Positions 52,087-61,257 are shown, counted from the stretch's first letter. The stretch: DNA of 64,000 bases from Comamonas piscis (GCF_014109725.1 NZ_CP058554.1:4030001-4094000), one strand, 5' to 3'. The notes: generated by a model not told the origin, from the sequence alone. A program made the numbers and translations.

Positions 52087-52162
52087 GTCTGCGACTGTCG
52101 CAGACGGCGTCCTTGCATGCAACGCTGCGGAACGCCATTCGCCAACGCGCAGACCGTCTGCG
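52087..52162. repeat. Pair of related palindromes
   Basis: GTCTGCGAC-T-GTCGCAGAC at 52087-52105 is a perfect palindrome with 9-bp arms. A second, CGCAGAC-C-GTCTGCG at 52148-52162, has the arms in the opposite arrangement. They lie between convergent genes and could act as terminator-like structures or protein-binding sites. Confidence 0.65.
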
Positions 52163-52164
52163 AT

Positions 52165-52713
52165 TCATTGCTCATCCTCAGGTCTCAGCTCTGAATACGT
52201 CCAAGGCAGGCTGACGAGAAGTGCCTTGGCATCTACGTCAAACTCTTGCCTGTAGTGGTGCTGGTGTGGAAACGGAATACGCGGATCACCCAGCTCGAAA
52301 CCCAGTGCGTTGAGCCTTTCCTGGTACCGCCCGATCGGCCCGTAAGCAAAGATTTGATCGTGGCGGTCCCAGACAATAGTCGCCCTTTCTTCCACCGAAT
52401 AGGCCCAAATATCAAATCGCGCATCGCCGCTTAGAAACGCGCCGAATCTGCCGATGAAATCTTGAAATTCCTCCAGCGAAAGTACTGGACTTTGGTAGCG
52501 GCCTTCCGCCCCTTCACCTCGCGACGTGTGAAGAACAAAGAGCAGAAGATAAGGCGGTGAGAGACTGGCCACGAGCGTCGTGAACGGCAAGGCATCACCA
52601 GCGGGAACGCCTGCTATAAAACGCTCCGTGGAGTCCACTGATGAAACTGCATACACCGGTCCCTGCGAGAACGGAGCCCAACCATGGGCCAGGAAATGGG
52701 AAAGTTTGTGCAT
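52165..52713 (-). CDS. Hypothetical protein
   Basis: 182 residues; no family is recognised and there is no signal peptide or membrane segment. The protein is aromatic-rich (FDIWAYSVEERATIVWDRHDQ) and acidic, somewhat like small immunity or regulatory proteins. The coding sequence is less GC-rich than the backbone, which fits horizontal acquisition. It stands alone between convergent and divergent neighbours. Confidence 0.6.
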   Translation of the reverse strand: MHKLSHFLAHGWAPFSQGPVYAVSSVDSTERFIAGVPAGDALPFTTLVASLSPPYLLLFVLHTSRGEGAEGRYQSPVLSLEEFQDFIGRFGAFLSGDARFDIWAYSVEERATIVWDRHDQIFAYGPIGRYQERLNALGFELGDPRIPFPHQHHYRQEFDVDAKALLVSLPWTYSELRPEDEQ

Positions 52714-53162
52714 CTGCGATAACCACTTGAATGTCGTCCTCTATTTCACACAACCACGGCCAGAGCAGACCATCGGATTCGACTCATCCAGGCCGAATCG
52801 AGAAATCCTACCAGCAGAGCCCATGGTGACGCTCACTAGATATACGGCCCATTCAGGGACCTGACTCTTTCCACCGGAGGTGCAGGCCTGGAAGCCTAAA
52901 GACCATTGCGTTGCTGGCCAAGTGGCGAAACTCCCCTTCACGCCAGCCTGATGGATGTCCAATGGAGCATGCAGAAAAGGAAGATGCCGTGCGCTGGGCA
53001 TTGGAGATGTGCCGGTGTATACCTGAACGAACAGGGTGACTGCCTATAACAAATTCACTAGCTACGACTCGACTGCAAAAGACGCCTTGCGTCTCATCTC
53101 CATTTGCGAGGGATACGCAAAGGGAACCTATCCGGGAGAGGCGTATTTTCCCGGTCCCCGCA
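52714..53162. other. Intergenic region without recognisable gene
   Basis: 449 bases of moderately AT-rich sequence. No ORF with family-like content, no clear terminator for the LysR gene and no direct or inverted repeats of note were seen. Confidence 0.5.
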
Positions 53163-54071
53163 TTAGTCAACAAGCTTGCCTACGAAGTCAAGCAGTGCGC
53201 GTGTTTTCCTAGGTACGTAACGCCGGGACGGATAGTAGGCGTACAAAGGGAATCTATAGTCGGACCACGTCGGAAACACTGGCACTAGCTGACCAGCACT
53301 CACGTATTCCTCCGTTCCAAGCTCAAAAAGCTGAGCTATTCCAAGCCCAGCCAGGCAGGTGCTGTAGACCGTTCCTGGGTCATTGACGGTCAACATGCCT
53401 TTGGGCTGCACCAGCAATTTTTTTCGTCGTTGCTGAAATTCCCAGGGGAATGGCTTACCTGTCACTGGCTCTCGGAACAATATGCACTTGTGGTGATGCA
53501 ACTCCAGATCGCGTGGATCTGTGGGATGCCCAAATCGCTGCAGGTATTGTGGTGATGCCATTGCCAGCACTCTGGTGTCAAACAGCTTTCTCGCCACAAG
53601 CGATGATGTCTGAGGGTGACCAAAACGAAGCGCCACATCAAAGCCGTCTGCCACCAGATCCCCCAGCTCATCCTTGCTACGCAGCTCGATCTCCAGCTCA
53701 GGGCAACTGTCCATGAAGTCCCCCAAACGGGGCGCAAGAATGAACCTTGCAAAAAGGGGATCTACATTGACACGCAACTTCCCCCGCACTTGCTGTGCAT
53801 CCCCTGCAGCGCTCCCGGTCGCCTCTGCCAGAGCACCAATGAGCGGCATCACTTCTTCATAGAAGCGACGTCCTTCATCGGTCAAGCGTACCTGACGTGT
53901 AGTGCGCTCAAAAACACGGATACCCAACCTGGCTTCAAGACGTGCGACCGCCCTGCTGACACCGGACTGAGACAAATCCACCAGCTCAGCCGCTTTGCCG
54001 AAGCTACCGGTGTCGACAACGGCAGCCATCACATCCAGCCCTTCCAAGAGCTGTGTACTGAACGCACTCAT
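53163..54071 (-). CDS. LysR-family transcriptional regulator
   Basis: 302 residues. HTH (GSFGKAAELVDLSQSGVSRAVARLEARLG) and an effector domain with DLVADGFDVALRFGHPQTSSLVARKLFDTRVL. It is divergent from the SDR gene 154 bases away, with an inverted repeat between them, and probably regulates the SDR-MFS-dehydrogenase group. Confidence 0.9.
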   Translation of the reverse strand: MSAFSTQLLEGLDVMAAVVDTGSFGKAAELVDLSQSGVSRAVARLEARLGIRVFERTTRQVRLTDEGRRFYEEVMPLIGALAEATGSAAGDAQQVRGKLRVNVDPLFARFILAPRLGDFMDSCPELEIELRSKDELGDLVADGFDVALRFGHPQTSSLVARKLFDTRVLAMASPQYLQRFGHPTDPRDLELHHHKCILFREPVTGKPFPWEFQQRRKKLLVQPKGMLTVNDPGTVYSTCLAGLGIAQLFELGTEEYVSAGQLVPVFPTWSDYRFPLYAYYPSRRYVPRKTRALLDFVGKLVD

Positions 54072-54092
54072 ATATGACTACCACGCATAAAT

Positions 54093-54117
54093 ATTGTGAT
54101 TCTCATGCTATCGCAAT
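54093..54117. promoter_or_regulatory. Candidate LysR operator
   Basis: ATTGTGAT (54093-54100) and ATCGCAAT (54110-54117) form an inverted repeat with one mismatch and a 9-base spacer, in the lysR/SDR divergent promoter. Confidence 0.5.
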
Positions 54118-54225
54118 TCAAGGCTTGGTGGCTCAGAATTCCCCCATCGCCAGAGACATCTGATCTGGCAGAGACGAGCGGTCAGCAGCCCTGTTCCAGA
54201 TAGCTCGTCGCAGAAGGAGAAATTT

Positions 54226-55002
54226 ATGTCGAGAATTTTCATCACCGGATCCTCCGACGGTCTGGGCCAGATGGCCGCACAACTTCTGGTTGAGGGCGGT
54301 CATCAAGTGGTCTTGCATGCCCGAAACAAGGAACGCGCAGTGCATGCGATGGCACAGGTTCCGGGAGCCCAGGCCGTGCTGTCTGCCGATCTTTCGAGCA
54401 TTGAGGAAACCAAGGCGCTTGCGCAAAAATTGAATGATGCAGGCCATTTCGATGCAGTGATACATAACGCAGCTGTGGGCTTTAGCGAGCCTCGACGCGT
54501 AGCAACTATTGATGGCCTACCGCATGTGTTTGCGGTGAACACACTAGCTCCCTACATCCTCACTGCGCTTATGCATGCGCCCAAAAGGTTGGTTTACATC
54601 AGCTCAAGCTTGCATTTAAGTGGTGATCCATCGCTGGGAGATCTGGCGTGGGAAAGCCGGCGCTGGGGCGGCACACAGGCTTATTCGGACTCCAAGCTGC
54701 ATATTGTGTTGCTGGCATTTGCCGTCGCTCGCCACTGGCCTGGCGTGCTTTCGAACTGCGTCGAACCAGGTTGGGTTGCAACCAAGATGGGAGGGCCTGA
54801 TGCCACGGATGACCTTGACCTGGCATATCGCACTCAGGCATGGCTCGCCATCGGGACCTCTGCTTCGCATCAAGTAACCGGCGATTACCTCTATCACCAG
54901 CAATCGGCACAAGCCCTGCGTGCCGCCTTCGATCCCGCTCTGCAAGACCGCCTTTTGCAAGCCTGTGCCCAGTTGAGCGGCGTCGCGCTTCCATCTCACT
55001 GA
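54226..55002 (+). CDS. SDR-family oxidoreductase
   Basis: 258 residues. The cofactor motif is GSSDGLGQMAAQLLVEGG; ISSSLHLSG and the YSDSK catalytic pair follow. Substrate unknown. The ribosome-binding site AGAAGGAG precedes the ATG. The downstream MFS gene is 281 bases away, so cotranscription is uncertain. Confidence 0.88.
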   Translation: MSRIFITGSSDGLGQMAAQLLVEGGHQVVLHARNKERAVHAMAQVPGAQAVLSADLSSIEETKALAQKLNDAGHFDAVIHNAAVGFSEPRRVATIDGLPHVFAVNTLAPYILTALMHAPKRLVYISSSLHLSGDPSLGDLAWESRRWGGTQAYSDSKLHIVLLAFAVARHWPGVLSNCVEPGWVATKMGGPDATDDLDLAYRTQAWLAIGTSASHQVTGDYLYHQQSAQALRAAFDPALQDRLLQACAQLSGVALPSH

Positions 55003-55031
55003 GAGCCGCTAGCACGATCCAGCAAACCGAA

Positions 55032-55073
55032 GGCGTCCCCAACTGGGCGTCCCCGACTAGGCGTCCCCGACCA
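55032..55073. repeat. Three tandem 14-bp repeats
   Basis: GGCGTCCCCAACTG, GGCGTCCCCGACTA and GGCGTCCCCGACCA follow one another head to tail in the SDR-MFS gap. They are not part of a gene and look like a short VNTR. Confidence 0.85.
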
Positions 55074-55283
55074 GGCATCAAGCCGCAGCTCATACAGGCT
55101 TATGGCAAGGCTTGAGTCGGCCGGCCAGGCAAAGGACGCATCAAGGCTGGTGTCAGCAGCTCGAAAGCGACGCAGGTCCAAACCAGCCACGTGATGGTTC
55201 CACACGGGTAAGGCGCAGCTATGTCCAAAAAGCGGACTTCTTTCTCAATCCTCCTCAGTTAATCGTTTCAACGGAGATCATTC

Positions 55284-56528
55284 ATGCACTCACACACCAC
55301 TGAATCCAGTACCGACCCATCGGCCCATCAAGACAGATCTCCTCATCAAAGCAGCGGCATTTCCAAGGCGAGGGCTGCCGCTGCAGTGCTCGCTTTGAGC
55401 CTGGGTTGCTTTACCTTTGTAAGCACCGAACTGATGCCTGTCGGCGTATTGCCGATGATGGCGGAAGGACTGCATGTATCTCTTGGCGCTGCAGGCTATC
55501 TCATCACCATCTTTGCCTTCATGGTCGCGCTCACGGCCGCTCCGCTCACCAGCCTGTTGGGCGGTCTCAACCGGAAAGTGCTGATGGCAGGGTTGTTGGC
55601 CGTGTGCTGCATCGGTAACTTGGTCACGTTCCTCGCACCAGGCTACTTTGTCGTCTTTCTGGGGCGCATTCTCGTCGCAGCCGCCATTGGCGTTTTCTGG
55701 TCGACGGCAGTCGTGACCGCAGTGCATATGGTGTCGTCTCGCAATGCCGTGAGGGCCACCTCGATCGTATTCGGAGGTGTCTCGCTCGCTGCCGTTCTGG
55801 GTATTCCCGCAGGCACCATGCTGGGAGATATGTACAGCTGGCGCGCCGTTTTCGCCGCACTCTCGGTGCTGAGCCTATTGGTGTTCACCATCGTTGCCTG
55901 GTCAGTTCCTGCCGTTCGTATCTCTAAAACAGCCAAGCGTGGCGCAATGTCTTCGGTACTCAAAAGCGGCCCACTGCTTGCCGTGTTCGGTATTACGGCG
56001 CTGGTGGTAACTGGCAACTTCCTGGCCTACACCTATGTCACACCTTATCTGGAGCAGATTGCGGGTCAGAGCCCCGCACATATCAGTATGCTGCTGCTCG
56101 TCTATGGTGTGGCAGGCGTGGTCACCAACTTTTCCATAGGCCCTTTCGCATCCAGCGCTCCGCGCACTAGCCTTGGCCTGGTTACGGCGCTCTTCACACT
56201 GAGCTTGGCATGTACCAACTCAGCCTCGGGCAGTACCACGGCCATTTTCATTGCACTGGCAGCTTGGGGTGCCGCATACGGAGCATTGCCGGTACTGCTG
56301 CAAACCTTGGTGTTCAAGGAAGCATCACGCATTCCCGGAGCGGCCGATGCAGCAACCGCCATCAATGTGTCCGTCTTCAACGCAGCCATTGGTCTCGGCT
56401 CGTTACTGGGCGGCATGCTGATTAACCTGGCAGGGCCTCACCCTATTCCCTATCTGTCGGCCTGCTTTGGTTTGGCCGGATTGATCGCCATTGTTGTGAG
56501 CCGCGAAGGCAAGGCACGTCATCGTTGA
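55284..56528 (+). CDS. MFS efflux transporter (AraJ/SotB-like)
   Basis: 414 residues, 12 membrane segments. The motif FVSTELMPVGVLPMMAEGLHVSLGAAGYLIT and GFLAYTYVTPYLEQIAGQSP resemble DHA1 sugar/drug exporters. It starts with ACGGAGATCATTC in front. It is followed 26 bases later by the dehydrogenase gene, with which it is probably cotranscribed. Confidence 0.85.
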   Translation: MHSHTTESSTDPSAHQDRSPHQSSGISKARAAAAVLALSLGCFTFVSTELMPVGVLPMMAEGLHVSLGAAGYLITIFAFMVALTAAPLTSLLGGLNRKVLMAGLLAVCCIGNLVTFLAPGYFVVFLGRILVAAAIGVFWSTAVVTAVHMVSSRNAVRATSIVFGGVSLAAVLGIPAGTMLGDMYSWRAVFAALSVLSLLVFTIVAWSVPAVRISKTAKRGAMSSVLKSGPLLAVFGITALVVTGNFLAYTYVTPYLEQIAGQSPAHISMLLLVYGVAGVVTNFSIGPFASSAPRTSLGLVTALFTLSLACTNSASGSTTAIFIALAAWGAAYGALPVLLQTLVFKEASRIPGAADAATAINVSVFNAAIGLGSLLGGMLINLAGPHPIPYLSACFGLAGLIAIVVSREGKARHR

Positions 56529-56554
56529 GTTCAGTCATCGTCAGTTAGAAAAAA

Positions 56555-57424
56555 ATGAGTCATATAACCGTTTTGGGCTTGGGCGCAATGGGATCGCGAA
56601 TGTCTGCCCAATTGCTTGCAGCCGGGCATGCGCTAACCGTTTGGAATCGGTCCCCCCACGCCGTGCAAGCACTGATAGACGCGGGGGCTCGCCATGCCGC
56701 CTCACCAGCAGAGGCAGCCAGTGGCGCAGAGGTGGTGATTGCCATGCTGCGTGACGATGAGGCATCGCGGCAGGTTTGGCTCGATGCAAACACCGGCGCA
56801 CTTGCAGGCATGGTGCCGACGGCCATCGCTATCGATAGCTCCACCCTCACGCCTGGGTGGGTCCGAGAACTTGGCCGCCGTATGCAAGAGCGTGGCATCT
56901 CCTTTTTGGAGGCACCCGTCTCAGGCTCACGTGCGCAGGCAGATGCAGGCCAACTGACTTACCTGGTTGGCGGTGATGCACCGACGCTTGCCCGCTGCCT
57001 GCCCATTCTTCAGACGCTGGGATCCGGTGTAGAACATGTGGGTGCACTTGGCCATGGAGCCCTTGCAAAACTGGCCACCAATGCCATGCTCGGCATTCAG
57101 GTGACCGGTCTGGCAGAAGCCATTGCCATGCTGGAGCGCCAGCAAGCCAATACGTCTGAAGTCCTGAACGCCATGGCAAAGACCTCCGTCTGGGCTCCTG
57201 TATTTACCTATCTCTCCAGCACGATGGTGCAGCGGCAGTTTGAACCTCAGTTCCCTGTGGAACTGATGGAAAAGGATTTTGGCTACACCTTGCGGGAAGC
57301 TGGCTCAAACGCCAATGCACCGACACTCGCGGCTGCCCACGCGGTCTTCCAACGGGCCCGTGCACAAGGTCTGGGTTTAGAAAACATGACCAGCGTCGTG
57401 CAACTGTTTCGCGCAGAAAAATGA
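56555..57424 (+). CDS. 3-Hydroxyisobutyrate dehydrogenase-type NAD(P) oxidoreductase
   Basis: 289 residues. A Rossmann GLGAMGSRMSAQLL at the N-terminus, EAPVSGSRAQADAGQLTYLVGG, the catalytic Lys in GALAKLATNAMLG and the C-terminal PVELMEKDFGYTLREA all fit the beta-hydroxyacid dehydrogenase family. It would oxidise a short 3-hydroxyacid or reduce a semialdehyde; the precise substrate is unclear. Confidence 0.88.
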   Translation: MSHITVLGLGAMGSRMSAQLLAAGHALTVWNRSPHAVQALIDAGARHAASPAEAASGAEVVIAMLRDDEASRQVWLDANTGALAGMVPTAIAIDSSTLTPGWVRELGRRMQERGISFLEAPVSGSRAQADAGQLTYLVGGDAPTLARCLPILQTLGSGVEHVGALGHGALAKLATNAMLGIQVTGLAEAIAMLERQQANTSEVLNAMAKTSVWAPVFTYLSSTMVQRQFEPQFPVELMEKDFGYTLREAGSNANAPTLAAAHAVFQRARAQGLGLENMTSVVQLFRAEK

Positions 57425-57468
57425 TGGGAGTCGTAGCGAGACGCGTATCCAGTCGCTTGGGCCGAGGA

Positions 57469-57504
57469 GCCCGCTGAGGGTATCGGCGGGCCTTCTTAGT
57501 TTTG
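57469..57504 (+). terminator. Probable terminator after the dehydrogenase gene
   Basis: GCCCGC (57469-57474) and GCGGGC (57486-57491) form a stem followed by CTTCTTAGTTTT. The stem is short, so it is a probable rather than certain terminator. Confidence 0.5.
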
Positions 57505-57572
57505 GCTAGAGCGTTGTCTCAGGCCGCGGTGCCACCAATAGCGGTCACCAAGAAGTGCGGCCTGACAGACGC

Positions 57573-58196
57573 TTAAGCAATCGCCAGCCCAACCTCTCTG
57601 AGTCGCGCACGCAGATCATCAACGCCGACAAAATGGATGGCATTCATTCCCGCACGCCTGGCCGCTTCCACATTCCGCAGGCTGTCATCAATGAAGAGGG
57701 TAGATGTGGGGATCAAGCCGAATCGTTGGATGGTGAGTTCAAAAATATCGGCTTGAGGCTTTACCAGCCGCTCGTGACCGGAGACAACAATACCCTCGAA
57801 CCAGTTGAGAAAGTCAAACCGCGCTTGTGCGATGGGAAAGGTTTCGGTGGACCAGTTGGTCAGTGCCAGCAAGCGCAGATGGCCTTGGCCTAGCTCCCTC
57901 AATAGGTCCACCACCTCGTCGTTTGCACCAGGCATCATTTCCTCCCAGCGATCGTAGAAGGCACGGATGTTCGCCTCCTGGGACGGATGCCTTTCAATGG
58001 CCTCTGCAATGCCTTCACGCCATGGCCGGCCCTGGTCCTGACGCTCGTTCCAATCAGGGCTGCACACCTCTGCCAAGAAGGCTTCCATAGCTGCGACGTC
58101 GGGACCAAAAATCTTTCGGTACAAGTGCCTCGGGTCCCATTGGATCAGCACATTGCCGAGGTCAAAAATGACGGTATCTATCTGCAGTCCGTTCAT
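57573..58196 (-). CDS. HAD-superfamily hydrolase (phosphatase, haloacid-dehalogenase-like fold)
   Basis: 207 residues from the ATG at 58196. Motif I is FDLGNVLIQWD, motif II LLALTNWSTE, motif III around LVKPQADIFE and motif IV LFIDDSLRNVEAARRAGM. Such YihX-like enzymes dephosphorylate small metabolites such as sugar phosphates. It stands alone. The open frame extends to 58436, but this does not fit the family start. Confidence 0.9.
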   Translation of the reverse strand: MNGLQIDTVIFDLGNVLIQWDPRHLYRKIFGPDVAAMEAFLAEVCSPDWNERQDQGRPWREGIAEAIERHPSQEANIRAFYDRWEEMMPGANDEVVDLLRELGQGHLRLLALTNWSTETFPIAQARFDFLNWFEGIVVSGHERLVKPQADIFELTIQRFGLIPTSTLFIDDSLRNVEAARRAGMNAIHFVGVDDLRARLREVGLAIA

Positions 58197-58487
58197 GGAA
58201 TCGCTCAAAGTAGTAGAACCGCTGCACCTTACACCAAACGATGGTTCTTGTTGCCGCTTGCGTGGGGCTTGGTAACTGCTGCTCAACGCATTGCGACTCA
58301 ACAGATGACTGCGCTCGAGCGCAATCCCTTTCCGTAGAACCCGCAGGCTCACCACCCCAGCCCCCCATTCATGAGCCTCACTCATGGCAGCATGCGGCGC
58401 AGGGGGCTCGATCAAAAGCACTTCGCTCTTTAGCATTCAAACCATAGACAACCCGGCCGCGCGAGCGGCCCATCTTTGGAGTTTGAT
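58197..58487. other. Promoter region before the cupin operon
   Basis: About 290 bases without a recognisable gene between the divergent HAD gene and the leader ORF. It contains a 6-bp stem GGCCGC-GCGA-GCGGCC at 58455-58470, just before the leader ORF ribosome-binding site, which could be a leader hairpin. Confidence 0.5.
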
Positions 58488-58586
58488 ATGCCCATCTACC
58501 GCCATACCGCCCACGCCACGCACATCGCTGCGGCCACCCGCTCCGCTGCCCACAACATGCGCCGCACCGAACAGGAGTCCGTATGA
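58488..58586 (+). CDS. 32-residue leader ORF, His-rich, coupled to the cupin gene
   Basis: Product MPIYRHTAHATHIAAATRSA with a further 12 residues, including four His and several Arg. TTTGGAG precedes the ATG by 7 bases and its TGA overlaps the cupin ATG (ATGA), so it is probably translated and coupled. It has no known family; it may be a leader peptide or simply improve cupin translation. Confidence 0.45.
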   Translation: MPIYRHTAHATHIAAATRSAAHNMRRTEQESV

Positions 58587-59050
58587 GCAAGCGATTGATA
58601 GCAGCCGGCGCCTCCATGCTGATCAGCACTGGCATCGCCCAAGCCCAGGGCATCCACATCAGCCCCGCCGGCACACCGGCCACGATGATCGGCGCGGCGG
58701 AGAACTTCAGCGGCCATGTCGCGGTAGACATCAAGGCGGCGGGCGACAGCGCGCAGCAAGGCAGTGTGGGCATGGTGGACTTTGCACCGGGGGCCCGCAC
58801 CGCCTGGCACACCCACCCTGTCGGGCAACTGCTGGTGGTGACGGATGGCAAGGGCTGGATACAGCAAGACGGCCAGACCCGGCAGAACATCCAGGCCGGC
58901 GATGTCGTCTGGATCGACGCCGATGTGCGCCACTGGCATGGGGCCGCCGCAACTACCGGCATGCGCCATATGGCGGTGACCTATCTCAAGAACGGCAAGA
59001 ACGCCGACTGGAAGGAGCTCGTCAGCGATGCGCAATACAACCCCCGCTAA
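58583..59050 (+). CDS. Exported cupin-domain protein
   Basis: 155 residues with a signal peptide ending IAQAQ. A single cupin fold follows: GARTAWHTHPVGQLLVVTDGKGWIQ is cupin motif 1 and GDVVWIDADVRHWHGAA motif 2. The His pattern is intact for metal binding, so it may be a periplasmic dioxygenase, isomerase or sensor. The next gene (CMD family) overlaps its end by 23 bp, so the pair is cotranscribed. Confidence 0.82.
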   Translation: MSKRLIAAGASMLISTGIAQAQGIHISPAGTPATMIGAAENFSGHVAVDIKAAGDSAQQGSVGMVDFAPGARTAWHTHPVGQLLVVTDGKGWIQQDGQTRQNIQAGDVVWIDADVRHWHGAAATTGMRHMAVTYLKNGKNADWKELVSDAQYNPR

Positions 59051-59834
59051 ATATATGCAGCAGCTGGTGTGCGCGGCTGGCCTGGTGCTGATGGCCGGCG
59101 AATCATCGGCACAGAACACGGCAACTAGCCCGGCTGCCAACAGCGCACAGGCCTGCACGCCCCACGGTAAAACCCAAGCACCCTCACAGGTGCTGAGCGC
59201 CCAGCAGCAGGCCATCTTGCCGATTGCAGCGTTTGCGGCAGCAGGTGATATGGCGCGTCTCACGCCCAGCCTGCAGGCCGGGTTGGAGGCGGGCCTGAGC
59301 GTCAGCGATATCCGCGAAGTGCTGGTGCAGCTCTATGCCTATGCCGGCTTTCCGCGCAGCCTCAATGCGCTGAACGCCTTCATGCAGCTGCTGCAGCAGC
59401 GAGAAAAAAGCGGCATCGTCGATGCACCCGGCTGCGTCCCCAGCAAGCCCATTGTCCAAGGCGATGCGCTGCGCGCTGCTGGCCGTGCCAACCAGACCCA
59501 GCTGGTTGGCGCCCCGGTGCAGGGGCCTTTGTTTGACTTTGCGCCTGCCATTGGCGAGTACCTGCAGTCGCACCTGTTTGGCGCCATCTTTGAGCGCGAC
59601 AACCTCGACTGGCACAGCCGCGAGCTGGCCACGGTCGGCATGCTGTCGGCGCTACCAGGGGCCGAATCGCAGCTGCAATCGCATATGCGCATGAGCCTGA
59701 ATGTGGGGCTGAGCGCCGCGCAGCTGAAGCAGGCCGTGCAGGTGCTGGATGCGCGGGTGGACAAGACCAGCAGCGAGCGTGCCAGCTCGGCGCTGGCCAA
59801 GACCCTGGCAGCGTCAACCACTCCCGAGCGCTAA
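59028..59834 (+). CDS. Exported carboxymuconolactone decarboxylase-family protein
   Basis: 268 residues from the ATG at 59028, chosen for the AAGGAG 9-10 bases upstream and the signal peptide ending ESSAQ. Two CMD-like halves are seen: one around ILPIAAFAAAGDMARLTPSLQAGLEAGLS and one around HSRELATVGMLSALPGAESQLQSHMRMSLNVGLS. The second lacks the CxxC of AhpD-type peroxidases. It overlaps the cupin gene, as in known cupin-CMD pairs that act on lactones or peroxides. Function unproven. Confidence 0.8.
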   Translation: MRNTTPAKYMQQLVCAAGLVLMAGESSAQNTATSPAANSAQACTPHGKTQAPSQVLSAQQQAILPIAAFAAAGDMARLTPSLQAGLEAGLSVSDIREVLVQLYAYAGFPRSLNALNAFMQLLQQREKSGIVDAPGCVPSKPIVQGDALRAAGRANQTQLVGAPVQGPLFDFAPAIGEYLQSHLFGAIFERDNLDWHSRELATVGMLSALPGAESQLQSHMRMSLNVGLSAAQLKQAVQVLDARVDKTSSERASSALAKTLAASTTPER

Positions 59835-59854
59835 CCCGCTAACGCCCAGGCGCG

Positions 59855-61255
59855 CTACTCCCCCTGCGCCTGCGCGCCCTGCCCCCAGCCACCGCCCAGC
59901 GCCTTGTACAAGGCCACGCTGGCGCGCAGGCGCTCTTGCTGCAGCTGTACCGCCAAGTCTTGGGCTTGGTACAGCGAGCGCTGGGTATCGAGCAGCACCA
60001 GCTGCGTCTCAGCGCCGGCGCGGTAGCGGGCCTCCGCCAAGGCCAGTGCCCTGCGGGCCTGGCGCAGTTCTTCTTGCTGCGCCAGCGCCTGCTGCTGCAC
60101 ACCGGCAACGGCATTCAAGGCGGTCTGCACATCGCTGAAGGCCTGGACGATGCTCTGGCGGTAGGCCAGCAGCAGCTCCTCGCGCTGGGCCATCACCAGG
60201 TCGCGGTTGGCGGCCAGGCGGCCCGCATCAAAAATGGGGGCGGCCAAGCCTGCGGCCAGCGAGTACAGCGGGTTGTCCAGCACGCGGTGCAACTGCCGGC
60301 CTTGTGCGCCCAGCTCGGCCGTCAAGGTCAGGCGGGGCAGCATGGCGGCACGTGCGGCCTCCAGGTCGGCATCAGCCGCCTGCAAGCGGGCCTCGGCGCG
60401 GGCAATATCGGGCCGGCGGGTGACCAGCGCAATGGGCTCGCCCTGGTCGATGCGGGGCACCTGCAAGGCCAGCACACTGCTTTGGCTGACGGCAGGGCCT
60501 TGCGCCTGGCCCAGCAGCAAGGCCAGGCTGCGCTGGGCATCGGCCTGCTGCTGGTCCAGGGCCGCCAGCGCCCGGCGCTGTGCCGCCACCAGGCCGCGTT
60601 GCTGCGCCAGCTCCAGCGATGTGGCCGCGCCAAAACTGGCCTTGGATTCGACCAGCGCCAGCAGGCGCTCAGCGGTTTGCAGATTGCGCTGGGCAATATC
60701 GCCGCGCTCACGCAGGCCCACGTTCAGCAGCCAGGCATCTGCGACTGCGGCGGTGACCGACAGGCGCACCGTGTCATGGTCAAAACTGCTGGCGCGCAGC
60801 GCAGCGCCCGCCGCATCGCGCTGCGACTGCAGACGCCCCCAGAGATCCAACTCATAACTGGCGGCCAGGCCGACGGACAAATTACGCCCCGTCGTCTCGG
60901 CATGGCCGCCCAGCCGCCCTTGGTGCCCGGCCTGGGCCGTGGCATTGACCGTAGGCAATAGCTCGGCCCCGGCATAGCGGGCGCTGGCCTGTGCCTGCTG
61001 CACCCGCGCCATCGCGGCGGCCACATCCAGGCTGTGCTGCTGGGCATCGGCCACCAGCGCATCCAGCTCCGTGCTGCCAAAGCTGCGCCACCAGCCCTGG
61101 CTGACGGCATCGCCTTGGGCCGCGTCACTGCGCTGCCATTGGGCCGGTACATCCAGCGCTTGCAGTGGCGACTGCTGCACCTGCGGCGGCGCCGATACAC
61201 AGCCGGCCAGCGCCAGGGCCGCTGCCAGCGCGCTGGCGATTGGGAAGATCTGCAT
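59855..61255 (-). CDS. Outer membrane factor lipoprotein (NodT/OprM family)
   Basis: 466 residues from the ATG at 61255. The lipobox is LALAGC. Two repeated helical/beta domains typical of TolC-like OMFs are present (WWRSFGSTELDALVADAQQHSLDVAAAMARVQQAQA and later RPDIARAEARLQAADADLEAARAAMLPRLTL). It forms the outer-membrane tunnel of the tripartite pump with the adjacent macB and macA. Its start is 3 bases after the macB stop. The plus-strand ORF is a shadow. Confidence 0.92.
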   Translation of the reverse strand: MQIFPIASALAAALALAGCVSAPPQVQQSPLQALDVPAQWQRSDAAQGDAVSQGWWRSFGSTELDALVADAQQHSLDVAAAMARVQQAQASARYAGAELLPTVNATAQAGHQGRLGGHAETTGRNLSVGLAASYELDLWGRLQSQRDAAGAALRASSFDHDTVRLSVTAAVADAWLLNVGLRERGDIAQRNLQTAERLLALVESKASFGAATSLELAQQRGLVAAQRRALAALDQQQADAQRSLALLLGQAQGPAVSQSSVLALQVPRIDQGEPIALVTRRPDIARAEARLQAADADLEAARAAMLPRLTLTAELGAQGRQLHRVLDNPLYSLAAGLAAPIFDAGRLAANRDLVMAQREELLLAYRQSIVQAFSDVQTALNAVAGVQQQALAQQEELRQARRALALAEARYRAGAETQLVLLDTQRSLYQAQDLAVQLQQERLRASVALYKALGGGWGQGAQAQGE

Positions 61256-61257
61256 AC

